From: Prevotella sp.
GTDB lineage: Bacteria; Bacteroidota; Bacteroidia; Bacteroidales; Bacteroidaceae
Assembly (NCBI GenBank): GCA_017617615.1
Contig: JAFZVV010000022.1
Span: forward strand, 12,420 to 76,419
Direction: 5' to 3'
DNA: 64,000 nucleotides
Positions 42,475 to 51,468 of the stretch are shown here, one piece after another; positions within the stretch are counted from its first letter, which is position 1, and each line of letters begins with the position of its first letter. The notes under the pieces are model-generated. The model did not search any database. It was not told the origin of the DNA and saw nothing but the letters and a program-made list of their open reading frames with translations. The position numbers were made by a program, and so were the translations under genes.

Positions 42475-45273
42475 ATGACAATGAGAAAACTTTTCAGTGC
42501 TGCACTATTGCTTCTCTGCATGGTGGTTCAGGCACAGCCCATTCCCGTCGACCCCGACGTGCGGAAAGGGACACTTGACAACGGACTGACCTATTACATC
42601 CGCCACAACAACTACCCGGAGCATGTGGCCAGTTTCTACATCGCGCAGAAAGTGGGGTCGGTACAGGAGAATGACGACCAGCGCGGTCTTGCACACCTGC
42701 TCGAGCACATGGCGTTCAATGGCACGGAGCACTTCAAGGACAACCAGCTGCAGGAATACCTGCAGTCGATAGGCGTGGAGTATGGCAGGAACCTCAATGC
42801 CTATACCTCCACCGACCAGACGGTGTATTATATCGAGGATGTGCCCACGGCACGCATCACAGCCCTCGACTCCTGCATGCTCATCCTCAAAGACTGGTCG
42901 AACGGCATCACTCTCGATGAGAAGGCAATCGACCAGGAGCGTGACGTGGTGCACAACGAATACCGCATGCGCATCAAGGGCACGCAGAAAATCCTTGAGA
43001 ACAAGTTGCCGGAACTCTATCCCGGTTCGAAATATGGTGAGCGTTTCCCCATCGGCCTGATGTCGGTCATTGATGGTTGTTCGCCTGAGACACTCAGGGC
43101 ATACTACCGCAAGTGGTATCGTCCCGACAACCAGGGCATCATCATCGTAGGTGACATCGATGTAGACCGCACGGAGCAGAAAATCAAGGAACTCTTCGGT
43201 GGCATCAAGGTGCCTGCCAACGCTGCCAAGGTGGAGCCGGTAGAGGTGCCCGACAACAACGAGGGCATCTATCTCGTGGGAACGGACAAGGAGCAACAGC
43301 TCTCGATGTTCCTGGTGTCGTTGAAGCATGATGCCGTGCCCGATGAGATGAAAGACCAACTCTCCTATTTCATCGTCGATTATGCCCGCAGCGTCATTAC
43401 TGACATGCTCAATATGCGTTTCCAGGAAGAGGCACAGAAACCTGAAAGTGCCATCAACCAGGTCAGCGCATCAGAGGGCATGTACCTCGTTTCACGCACC
43501 AAAGACGCGTTCACCCTGCAGGTGATGCCCAAAGAGGGGAAAGACCTCGAGGCACTGGCTACCGCTATCCGCGAGGCCAAGAGGGTGAAGGACTTCGGAT
43601 TCACCGCTACGGAATATGACCGCGCAAAGGCAGAAATCCTCAGTAGGGTAGAGAAAGCCTACAACAACCGCGAGAAGACACGCACCAGCCAGTTCTGCAA
43701 CCAGTATGTACAGAACTTCATCAACCACGAGCCCATTCCTTCCATCGAACAGGAGTATGAGCTCCTGAACCAGCTCGCTCCTGTGCTCAGCGTGGATGTC
43801 ATCAACCAGATTGCAGAGCAGTTCATCAACTTGACCGACACCAATTTCGTGGCTCTCGCGCTCGTGCAAGACGGGAAAGACTCTTACACACCCGCAGACA
43901 TGAAGAAAGTGGTGGAAGGTGTGCGAACAGAGACCCTTGAGGCATATGTAGACAACGTGAAGCAGGAACCGCTCATGAGCGAGATGCCCGCCAAGGGAAG
44001 CATCGTGAGCGAGACCTCCAACGCCACACTCGGATTCAAGCAACTCACCCTCTCCAATGGAGCTAAGGTGATGCTCAAGCATACCGACTTCAATGCCGAT
44101 GAGATTTTGCTCCTCGCCGTGTCTGAAGGTGGAGCGTCACTCTTTGGAAAAGACGACGCCCTGACACTGCAGCTTGCCAGTATCTTCCTCTCGCAGAGCG
44201 CTGTGGGCAATTTCATGGTCAACGACCTGCAGAAGGCGCTCTCAGGAAAACAGGTGAGCACCTCTTTTAATGTACAGAACTACAGGCACTCTTTCAATGG
44301 CTCATCCACGCCGAAAGACCTCGAGACCCTGATGCAGCTCACCTACCTCAGCTTCACCAACCTCAACAAAGACGAGAATGCATTCAACAACTATCGCAAC
44401 TTGCTCGTCACACAACTCAAGAACATCAGCCTCAACAGCAGCGTGGTATTCCAAGACTCCCTGATGAGTACCGTCATGGGCGGTAACCCGCTGTTCAGGA
44501 TTCCGACGGCAGAGCAGGTGGAGAACACGAGCTGCGACAGGCTCATCGAGATGGCACACCAGCTCTATGGCAATGCAGCCAACTTCAACTTCATCTTCGT
44601 GGGCAACTTCGACGAGGCACAGCTCCGCGAGTATATCGAACAGTATATCGCATCGCTGCCATCCACAGGTAAGGCCGACTTCACCGGAAAGGAATTGCGT
44701 ACGTTTGTCAATGGAAGTCTCTCCAACAACTTCACGAAGAAGATGGAGAACCCACAGGCAGAGGCCGCAGAGGTATGGCGCTCGAAAGCACTGAAATACA
44801 ATCAGACGAACAACGTCTTGGCCGACTATGCCGGAAGGATTCTCGATATGGCTTACAACCGTGAGATTCGCGAGAATATGTCGGCTGCATACCATGCAGG
44901 GGCATCGTGCGATGTCGACAATGATGGACCATGCTCCTATATCACCATCCAGGGTACAGCCCAGCTCAACCCAGAGAAGGCTGCTGCAGCCATACCTGAA
45001 TTCATCAAGGGTATGAACGCTACCGTGAAGGCTCCCAATGAGGAAGACATGGGCAAGGTGAAGCAGATTCTCCTCAAACAGGCAGATGTCGACGCTTCTA
45101 CCAACAGATACTGGCTCACCGTGCTCAACCGTTTCAATACCTATGGTGTGGATATCCACTCCAACTACAAGAGCATCGTGGAGAGCGTCACTCCGAAACA
45201 GGTGTCGAACTTCCTCAAGAAGGTGATACTGAAGTCGAAGAACCACGCGCAAGTGGTGATGATGCCGGAATAA
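42475..45273 (+). CDS. M16 family zinc peptidase (pitrilysin type, two-domain)
   Basis: 932 residues; signal peptide about 1-20 (VVQAQP). The inverted zinc motif HxxEH is His74-Leu-Leu-Glu77-His78 (GLAHLLEHMAFNGTEHF), with the distal Glu expected in IDQERDVVHNEYR. The second half is a catalytically inactive M16-like domain (about 510-900), as in full-length insulinase-type proteins. Location periplasmic or outer membrane-associated. Likely a processing or peptide-degrading protease; substrate unknown. A lipoprotein gene follows 30 nt after its stop. Confidence 0.92.
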   Translation: MTMRKLFSAALLLLCMVVQAQPIPVDPDVRKGTLDNGLTYYIRHNNYPEHVASFYIAQKVGSVQENDDQRGLAHLLEHMAFNGTEHFKDNQLQEYLQSIGVEYGRNLNAYTSTDQTVYYIEDVPTARITALDSCMLILKDWSNGITLDEKAIDQERDVVHNEYRMRIKGTQKILENKLPELYPGSKYGERFPIGLMSVIDGCSPETLRAYYRKWYRPDNQGIIIVGDIDVDRTEQKIKELFGGIKVPANAAKVEPVEVPDNNEGIYLVGTDKEQQLSMFLVSLKHDAVPDEMKDQLSYFIVDYARSVITDMLNMRFQEEAQKPESAINQVSASEGMYLVSRTKDAFTLQVMPKEGKDLEALATAIREAKRVKDFGFTATEYDRAKAEILSRVEKAYNNREKTRTSQFCNQYVQNFINHEPIPSIEQEYELLNQLAPVLSVDVINQIAEQFINLTDTNFVALALVQDGKDSYTPADMKKVVEGVRTETLEAYVDNVKQEPLMSEMPAKGSIVSETSNATLGFKQLTLSNGAKVMLKHTDFNADEILLLAVSEGGASLFGKDDALTLQLASIFLSQSAVGNFMVNDLQKALSGKQVSTSFNVQNYRHSFNGSSTPKDLETLMQLTYLSFTNLNKDENAFNNYRNLLVTQLKNISLNSSVVFQDSLMSTVMGGNPLFRIPTAEQVENTSCDRLIEMAHQLYGNAANFNFIFVGNFDEAQLREYIEQYIASLPSTGKADFTGKELRTFVNGSLSNNFTKKMENPQAEAAEVWRSKALKYNQTNNVLADYAGRILDMAYNREIRENMSAAYHAGASCDVDNDGPCSYITIQGTAQLNPEKAAAAIPEFIKGMNATVKAPNEEDMGKVKQILLKQADVDASTNRYWLTVLNRFNTYGVDIHSNYKSIVESVTPKQVSNFLKKVILKSKNHAQVVMMPE

Positions 45274-45303
45274 ACCTTATTCGTCATAAAACGTTTTTCA
45301 AAG

Positions 45304-46101
45304 ATGAAGATAATGAAACACACCCTTGGCTTGATGCTGTTGCTGGCAGTTGTCGGTTTGATGATGGCATGTAGCAAAACAGCTAAAGAAGACGCATCTG
45401 ATGAGACTACCGAGCAGAAGGCTGCACCTGCCGATGAGGCTGCAAAGATAGACAGCGTATCCATGGCAGAGGAAGTTGAAGCAGCGGTTGCCGAAGAGGA
45501 GATGGAAGGGCAGGATGGAACGGAAATGAACAGAATGGCGGGTAATTGGAATAAGCTGCCACTCACCGTCTATCCCACAGCAGAGAAAGCCAATATCCAA
45601 GACTTCGCCAAGGCATTCTGTCGGCAGTATAACAAGTACTTGCCCAACGTGAGAATCCTGAAGTTCGTCGGCGACCCGAAGAAGTTCAACCAGGATGCCG
45701 AACACTGCTTTGTCACCAGCGACATTCCCAATGGATTCCTCAGACTGGGGATGGCAAACCAATACGACCAGTTCACGGAGATGTGCTACTGGAAACGTCC
45801 GAACGGCCACTCACTCGTGGGGACTTACATGCGTCACGAAACAGAGGGCGACTTCTCGGAATCGGCATTCATGTTCTATGACTACGACCCGGCAACCAAG
45901 GTGATGACACCCGACATGGAGGTCTATGGCATCGTGGAGAAAGCCGTGCAGGAGGGTAACTTCGACGACTACATCCTGCGACTGCCCCAGAAAGGAAAGG
46001 ACATCGAACTGTCGATGTACAAAGACAATGGCGACGGCGGATGCGAACCTACTGAATGGATGCTGAAATGGACAGGCAACTCATTCAAGTTGGTCAAGTA
46101 A
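45304..46101 (+). CDS. Lipoprotein of unknown function
   Basis: 265 residues. The signal MKIMKHTLGLMLLLAVVGLMMAC carries a lipobox with Cys23. An acidic Ala/Glu-rich linker (about 25-75) precedes a compact domain (about 80-265) containing FAKAFCRQYNKYLPNVRILKF, GNWNKLPLTVY and EPTEWMLKWTGNSFKLV. I do not recognise the domain. The close spacing behind the M16 peptidase gene suggests joint transcription, and a terminator follows. Confidence 0.75.
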   Translation: MKIMKHTLGLMLLLAVVGLMMACSKTAKEDASDETTEQKAAPADEAAKIDSVSMAEEVEAAVAEEEMEGQDGTEMNRMAGNWNKLPLTVYPTAEKANIQDFAKAFCRQYNKYLPNVRILKFVGDPKKFNQDAEHCFVTSDIPNGFLRLGMANQYDQFTEMCYWKRPNGHSLVGTYMRHETEGDFSESAFMFYDYDPATKVMTPDMEVYGIVEKAVQEGNFDDYILRLPQKGKDIELSMYKDNGDGGCEPTEWMLKWTGNSFKLVK

Positions 46102-46121
46102 TCGCTTGAACGCATTTATAG

Positions 46122-46153
46122 AAGAGACGTCACACGGTGGCGTCTCTTTTTTT
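46122..46153 (+). terminator. Terminator of the M16/lipoprotein unit
   Basis: Stem AGAGACG / CGTCTCT around TCACACGGTGG (46124-46147) with a T run of seven following. Confidence 0.85.
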
Positions 46154-46560
46154 CGCTCGCTTATTCGTCCTTTGGGCTGCGCCCGAAGGTACTGCGCTAT
46201 CATATAACAAAATTGTAAAATGCTTATAATCTGCAAAATAAATTTTGTTATTATCTCTTCGTTTTTGGGGGTGTAAGCCCCCGAATCGTTACTTCCATAT
46301 AACAAAGTTGGAGTGAAAGCGGGCGAAGCCCGCACAAATAATCGCAACTCTGTTGCGTAGGGAATCTCCCTGCGACCTACCTTCGGGAGCAGTACCTTAA
46401 TGACCGAGCCCGAGTAGGGCGGTTGAGCCTCCGCCCTGGAGAGGGCGGGGGACGGGGGGTGGGTTGAAGCCTCTCCTTAGGACAAGGAGAGGTTGGAGTG
46501 GTTGTGACCCCCAAGCCGCAGGCTTGGCAAAAACGTTATTCGGGGCTTCATTTTGTGTGT
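46153..46560. repeat. Cluster of REP-like hairpins and promoter-cassette remnant
   Basis: Gene-free stretch. It has CGCTCGCTTATTCGTCCTTTG with hairpin GGGC-TGC-GCCC (46155-46190), an AACAAAATT / AATTTTGTT inverted repeat (46206-46249), GGGGG-TGTAAG-CCCCC (46267-46282), GCGGGC-GAA-GCCCGC (46319-46333), and CCTCTCCTT-aggac-AAGGAGAGG (46470-46492). These are typical non-coding palindromic units of Bacteroidetes genomes packed side by side. Confidence 0.65.
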
Positions 46561-46600
46561 TGCCCAATTCGTTACTCGGAAAACTAAAAAAAAACTGCGA

Positions 46601-46803
46601 TTTGTTTTGCTTTCCGCTCGCTTATTCGTCCTTTGCCGCTCCGCAGCGAAGGTACTTACGCTCGGGAAAGCAAAAAAAACTGCGATTTGTTTTGCTTTCC
46701 GCTCGCTTATTCGTCCTTTGGGCTTCGCCCGAAGGTACTGCGCTCGGAAAACCAAAATATTTTTCTATTCTTTTGGATTTTCGCTCGCTTATTCGTACCT
46801 TTG
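46601..46803 (+). repeat. 82-85 bp promoter-bearing tandem repeat upstream of ileS
   Basis: TTTGTTTTGC-TTTCCGCTCG starts at 46601 and again at 46686 (period 85); the third, diverged unit keeps CGCTCGCTTATTCGT 82 bp later (46782). Units 1 and 2 have TCCTTTG followed by hairpins CCGCTCCGCAGCG and GGGCTTCGCCC; unit 3 has the consensus TACCTTTG and is the likely ileS promoter. Confidence 0.88.
46773..46803 (+). promoter_or_regulatory. Promoter of ileS
   Basis: TTG 46773-46775, a 20-bp spacer, TACCTTTG 46796-46803, about 75 nt upstream of the ileS ATG. Confidence 0.7.
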
Positions 46804-46885
46804 CACCTTAAAAATAGAGTGCCCTTTCCCAATGAGGTTTGAGGATGGCATTTTTGGAGAAAATCATTTTATCGATAAAAGAAAT

Positions 46886-49800
46886 ATGGCCAAGAAATTT
46901 GCAGAGTACAAAGGTCTCAACCTGACCGAAGTCAACAATTCCATCCTTCAGGAATGGAAAAAGAACGATGTCTTCACAAGGTCTGTCAAAGAGCGCGAGG
47001 GATACCCCGAATTCGTGTTCTATGAAGGACCGCCATCTGCCAACGGCCACCCGGGAATCCATCACGTACTCGCACGTACCATCAAAGATACTTTCAACCG
47101 CTACAAGACGATGAAAGGCTTCCAGGTGAAGAGAAAAGCGGGATGGGACACGCATGGACTGCCCGTGGAACTGGGCGTGGAGAAAGAACTCGACATCACC
47201 AAGGCTGATATCGACAACCACGACAGTCCCAAGTATATCTCCATAGAAGACTATAACCAGCGGTGCCGCGAAAACGTCATGATGTTCACCTCGGAGTGGG
47301 ACGACCTCACCGAGAAAATCGGATATTGGGTAGACCTCAACGATCCCTATATCACCTACGACAACAAATACATCGAGACGCTGTGGTGGCTGCTCAAGCA
47401 GTTCTATGATAAAGACCTGCTCTATAAGGGATATACCATACAGCCCTACTCGCCTGCCGCAGGAACGGGTCTCTCGAGTCATGAACTCAACCAACCCGGA
47501 TGCTACCGTGACGTGAAGGACACGACCGTCACGGCACAGTTTGCCATGAAGAACCCCAAACCCGAGATGACGGAATGGGGAAAGCCATACTTCATCGCAT
47601 GGACGACGACACCATGGACGCTCGCCGCAAACTCCGCACTCTGCGTGGGGCCGAAGATTGACTATGTGGCCGTACAGACCTACAACCCCTATACCGCAGA
47701 GCCGGTGACACTCGTCATGGCAGAGGCCAGGACATCTGCTTACCTCAACGAGAAAGGACGCGATGCCAACCTCCTCGATTACAAGAAAGGCGACAAGGTG
47801 ATTCCATGGACCATCGTGGCACGCTACAAAGGTACCGACCTCGTGGGGATGGAGTACGAGCAACTCATGCCCATGGTGAAACCGCTCACTGATGGAGCCT
47901 TCCGCGTCATCCCCGGTGATTACGTCACCACAGAGGATGGTACGGGTATCGTGCACATCGCACCCAACTTCGGTGCCGACGATGCCCTCGTGGCCAAGAA
48001 GGCCGGTGTTCCGCCCATCGTCATGATCGACAAGAAAGGACATGAGCGCCCCGTCGTTGACCTTCAGGGAAAATACTTCCTCACCGAAGACCTCGATCCC
48101 GACTTCGTGGCCAACCATATCGACGACGCGCTGTGGCAACGTTATGCCGGACGCTATGTGAAGAATGCCTATGATGAAAGCCTCGCTCCTGATGCCGAGA
48201 CCCTCGATATCTCCATCTGTATGGACTTGAAGGCAGAAAACAAGGCTTTCAAGATTGAGAAACATACCCATAACTACCCACACTGCTGGCGTACCGACAA
48301 ACCGGTGCTCTACTACCCGCTCGACAGCTGGTTCATCCGCAGCACGGCATGTAAAGAGCGCATGGCAGAACTCAACCATCGTATCAACTGGAAACCGGAG
48401 TCGACAGGAACAGGACGCTTCGGCAACTGGCTTGACAACCTCAACGACTGGAACCTCAGCCGTAGCCGCTTCTGGGGTACGCCACTGCCCATCTGGCGCA
48501 ATGAGGACGATGGCGAGACCATCTGCATCGGGTCGCTGCAACAGCTCTACGATGAGATAGAGAAGGCTGTTGAGGCAGGTGTGATGAGCGAGAATCCACT
48601 GAAGAAGAAGGGTTTCGTGCCCGGTGACTATTCCCAGGAGAACTACGACCGCATCGACATGCATAGGCCTTACGTAGACCAGATTACCCTCGTGAGTTCT
48701 ACAGGGAAACCCATGCGACGCGAGACCGACCTCATCGACGTGTGGTTCGACTCAGGGTCGATGCCCTACGCACAGGCACACTACCCCTTCGAGAATGCAG
48801 AGGCTGTGGACAAGGGTAAGGCCTTCCCTGCCGACTTCATCAGCGAGGGAGTGGACCAGACGCGTGGATGGTTCTTCACCCTCCATGCCATTGCCACGAT
48901 GATCTTCGACAACGTGGCATTCAAGAATGTGGTGTCCACCGGACTGGTGCTCGACGCCAAAGGCAACAAGATGAGCAAACGACTCGGCAATGCTGTTGAC
49001 CCCTTCGACTGCATCGAGAAATATGGTGCCGATGCCCTTCGTTTCTATATGATGACCAACTCGCAGCCTTGGGACAACCTGAAGTTCGACCCAGAGGGAG
49101 TGGACGAGGTGAGACGCAAGTTCTTTGGGACGCTCTACAACACATATTCCTTCTTCGCGCTTTATGCCAACGTCGACGGATTCGACTATTCGCAACCCGA
49201 CGTGCCCATCGAGGACAGACCGGAGAGCGACAGGTGGATTCTCTCGAAACTCAACTCTCTGGTAAAGGTCGTAGACGAGAGCCTCGACGACTATGAGCCG
49301 ACAAGGGCAGGAAGGATGATCGACGAGTTCGTGTGCGACAACCTCTCCAACTGGTATGTGCGAATCAACCGCAAACGCTTCTGGGGAAAGGATATGGACA
49401 ACGACAAACTCGCTGCCTTCCAGACTCTTTATACCTGTCTCGAAACGGTGGCAAAACTCATTGCACCCTTCGCACCCTTCTATGCCGACCGGCTCTACCT
49501 TGACCTCGCAACAGCTACGGGAAGGGCAACCGCCGACAGCGTGCACCTCGAGAAATTCCCCACCGCCGATGGCTATGAGGATACCGAACTCGAGGCACAG
49601 ATGGAACTGTCGCAGAAAATCTCCTCCATGGTGCTTGCCCTCAGAAGGAAGGTGAACATCAAGGTGAAGCAACCCCTACAGCGTATCATGATTCCTGCCG
49701 TCGACGCCCTGCAGCGACAGCGCATTGATGCGGTGGCAGAGACCATCCTCAACGAGGTGAACGTAAAACAGCTTGATTTCGCTGAAGAAGAGGGACTGCT

Positions 49801-50326
49801 CGTGAAGAAAGTGAAATGCAACTTCCGCACGATGGGAAAGAAATACGGGAAACTGATGAAGGGCGTGGCGGCTGCCATGGGCTCGCTCGACCAGAAACAG
49901 ATTTCGCAGCTCGAGAATGAAGGAAAACTGCAAATCGTTGTAGAAGGACAGACCCTCGACATTGATGCCGCCGACGTGGAAATCATCAGCGAAGACATTC
50001 CCGGATGGCTCGTTACCAACGAGGGGAACCTCACTGTAGCCCTTGAGGTGCAACTCACCGACTCGCTGAGGAAAGAAGGTCTGGCACGTGAACTGATCAA
50101 CCGCATACAGAACATCAGAAAGGACAGTGGACTGGAGATAACCGACCGCATCAACGTCACCATAGAGCCTTGCAAGGCACTGCAGGAGGCGTGCGAAGAG
50201 TTCGGCGACTTCGTCATGACTCAGGTGCTCGCCGACTCCATCGCCTTCGAGCAGAATGATGGCAGCGAAGTGGCATTCGATGATGTGACTCTCAAGATAA
50301 AAGTGGAAAAAACAAAAAAATCTTAA
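46886..50326 (+). CDS. ileS: Isoleucyl-tRNA synthetase
   Basis: 1146 residues from the ATG at 46886 (AKKFAEYKGLNLTEVNNSI). The frame is open far upstream (46553), but that part runs through the promoter repeats and cannot be protein. Class I synthetase: the HIGH-type motif is GPPSANGHPGIHH, the CP1 editing domain holds TTPWTLAANSALCVG, and the KMSKS-type motif is GNKMSKRLGN. The C-terminal anticodon-binding part ends with the DUF5915-like tail of long IleS forms. It charges tRNA-Ile and edits valine. Length is normal for Bacteroidetes. dksA-like and lspA genes follow. Confidence 0.96.
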   Translation: MAKKFAEYKGLNLTEVNNSILQEWKKNDVFTRSVKEREGYPEFVFYEGPPSANGHPGIHHVLARTIKDTFNRYKTMKGFQVKRKAGWDTHGLPVELGVEKELDITKADIDNHDSPKYISIEDYNQRCRENVMMFTSEWDDLTEKIGYWVDLNDPYITYDNKYIETLWWLLKQFYDKDLLYKGYTIQPYSPAAGTGLSSHELNQPGCYRDVKDTTVTAQFAMKNPKPEMTEWGKPYFIAWTTTPWTLAANSALCVGPKIDYVAVQTYNPYTAEPVTLVMAEARTSAYLNEKGRDANLLDYKKGDKVIPWTIVARYKGTDLVGMEYEQLMPMVKPLTDGAFRVIPGDYVTTEDGTGIVHIAPNFGADDALVAKKAGVPPIVMIDKKGHERPVVDLQGKYFLTEDLDPDFVANHIDDALWQRYAGRYVKNAYDESLAPDAETLDISICMDLKAENKAFKIEKHTHNYPHCWRTDKPVLYYPLDSWFIRSTACKERMAELNHRINWKPESTGTGRFGNWLDNLNDWNLSRSRFWGTPLPIWRNEDDGETICIGSLQQLYDEIEKAVEAGVMSENPLKKKGFVPGDYSQENYDRIDMHRPYVDQITLVSSTGKPMRRETDLIDVWFDSGSMPYAQAHYPFENAEAVDKGKAFPADFISEGVDQTRGWFFTLHAIATMIFDNVAFKNVVSTGLVLDAKGNKMSKRLGNAVDPFDCIEKYGADALRFYMMTNSQPWDNLKFDPEGVDEVRRKFFGTLYNTYSFFALYANVDGFDYSQPDVPIEDRPESDRWILSKLNSLVKVVDESLDDYEPTRAGRMIDEFVCDNLSNWYVRINRKRFWGKDMDNDKLAAFQTLYTCLETVAKLIAPFAPFYADRLYLDLATATGRATADSVHLEKFPTADGYEDTELEAQMELSQKISSMVLALRRKVNIKVKQPLQRIMIPAVDALQRQRIDAVAETILNEVNVKQLDFAEEEGLLVKKVKCNFRTMGKKYGKLMKGVAAAMGSLDQKQISQLENEGKLQIVVEGQTLDIDAADVEIISEDIPGWLVTNEGNLTVALEVQLTDSLRKEGLARELINRIQNIRKDSGLEITDRINVTIEPCKALQEACEEFGDFVMTQVLADSIAFEQNDGSEVAFDDVTLKIKVEKTKKS

Positions 50327-50333
50327 TCCTGCA

Positions 50334-50370
50334 TGCCCCAAGAGGGGAAACATGTTTTCCCCAGTGGGCA
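50334..50370 (+). other. Stem-loop between ileS and the DksA-like gene
   Basis: Two stacked stems, TGCCC / GGGCA and GGGGAAA / TTTCCCC, with a CATG-type loop. No T run follows, so it is not a standard terminator; it may stabilise or separate the mRNA segments. Confidence 0.5.
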
Positions 50371-50391
50371 TTAACTAAAAAAATTGCTATT

Positions 50392-50775
50392 ATGGCTGAG
50401 AAAAAACGCTACAGCGACGAAGAACTCGAGGAGTTCCGCGCAATCATCAACGAAAAACTCAAACTGGCCTATAACGACTACAATCAAATGATGAAGCAGC
50501 TCATGAACGCCGACGGCAACGACGTCGACGACACCTCGCCCACCTATAAGGTGCTCGAGGAGGGCAGTGCCACACAAAGTAAGGAAGAATTGGTGCAGTT
50601 GGCAAGCCGGCAGCAGAAATTCATCCAGGGACTCGAGGCTGCCATCGTGCGCATTGAGAACAAGACCTATGGCATCGACCGTATCACGGGAGAACTCATA
50701 CCCAAAGAGCGACTCCGTGCCGTACCTCATGCCACTCTCAGCGTGCAGTCGAAAATAGCACGCAAGAAATTCTGA
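50392..50775 (+). CDS. TraR/DksA family protein without zinc-finger cysteines
   Basis: 127 residues. Family features are the N-terminal helical hairpin (YSDEELEEFRAIINEKL) and the C-terminal segment YGIDRITGELIPKERLRAVPHATLSVQSK. DksA binds RNA polymerase in the secondary channel and works with ppGpp. In typical members four cysteines hold zinc. Here the whole protein has no Cys at all, with Asp in YGID and Ser in ATLS at two of the usual positions, so any fold must be metal-free. It shares a stop-start overlap (TGATG) with lspA, a gene order seen in other Bacteroidetes. Confidence 0.88.
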   Translation: MAEKKRYSDEELEEFRAIINEKLKLAYNDYNQMMKQLMNADGNDVDDTSPTYKVLEEGSATQSKEELVQLASRQQKFIQGLEAAIVRIENKTYGIDRITGELIPKERLRAVPHATLSVQSKIARKKF

Positions 50776-51452
50776 TGGCCACCTTCTTCCGTTCCGCAAA
50801 AGGATGGGTTGCCCTCTTGTTGGTCATCCTCATCCTCGTCATCGACCAGATTGTGAAGATCGAGGTCAAGACTACCATGTGTCTCCACGAGTCGATAAGA
50901 GTTACCGACTGGTTCTATATCTCTTTCGTGGAGAACAATGGTATGGCCTATGGCATGACTTTCATCAACAAACTCGTGCTCACCTTCTTCCGTATGGCGG
51001 CAATAGCAGTCATCGCGGTGTACCTCTACCGTCAGGTGAGGAAAAATGCGAGATGGGTGTATGTGGTGTGCCTCGCGCTCGTCATGGCAGGGGCTGCCGG
51101 AAACCTCATCGACTGCATCGCTTACGGACAGATTTTCACGGCTTCCACTTCCGACACCGTCGCACACTTCGTGCCGTGGGGGCAAGGTTATGAAGAGGTG
51201 TTCAGGGGAAGGGTGGTCGACATGCTCTATTTTCCGCTCTTCGAGACCGACTTGCCACAATGGTTGCCGATATGGGGAGGAGAACACTATATCTTCTTCA
51301 GTCCGGTGTTCAATATCGCCGACTCGTGCATCACCACGGGAGTCATCACACTGCTCCTCTTTTGCAGGAAGGAACTGGCTACCATCTCGTTGTCAAAGAA
51401 GGACGAGGAAACCGGTACGTCGGAGGGTGATGGCAACACCACAGAATCATAA
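50775..51452 (+). CDS. lspA: Lipoprotein signal peptidase (signal peptidase II)
   Basis: 225 residues. Aspartic peptidase of the inner membrane that cleaves prolipoprotein signals after lipid attachment. Catalytic Asp residues lie in AGAAGNLIDC and FNIADSC; VENNGMAYG is the third family motif. Four membrane helices. It is longer than E. coli LspA because of an insert (about 118-165) before FNIADS and a hydrophilic tail. Its ATG overlaps the upstream stop by 1 nt. Confidence 0.95.
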   Translation: MATFFRSAKGWVALLLVILILVIDQIVKIEVKTTMCLHESIRVTDWFYISFVENNGMAYGMTFINKLVLTFFRMAAIAVIAVYLYRQVRKNARWVYVVCLALVMAGAAGNLIDCIAYGQIFTASTSDTVAHFVPWGQGYEEVFRGRVVDMLYFPLFETDLPQWLPIWGGEHYIFFSPVFNIADSCITTGVITLLLFCRKELATISLSKKDEETGTSEGDGNTTES

Positions 51453-51468
51453 CTCACCCGCCCATCAT

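Noticed and set aside
46553..46885. N-terminal extension of IleS by 111 codons
   Set aside because: It runs through the tandem promoter repeats and the -7 box itself; the family start is at 46886.
46808..48664. 618-codon minus-strand open frame
   Set aside because: Antisense to ileS, with no motif, signal or promoter. GC skew at codon positions explains such long shadow frames.
51046..51468. Upstream extension of the DUF4296 protein
   Set aside because: It lies inside lspA in another frame; the lipoprotein signal begins at 51469.
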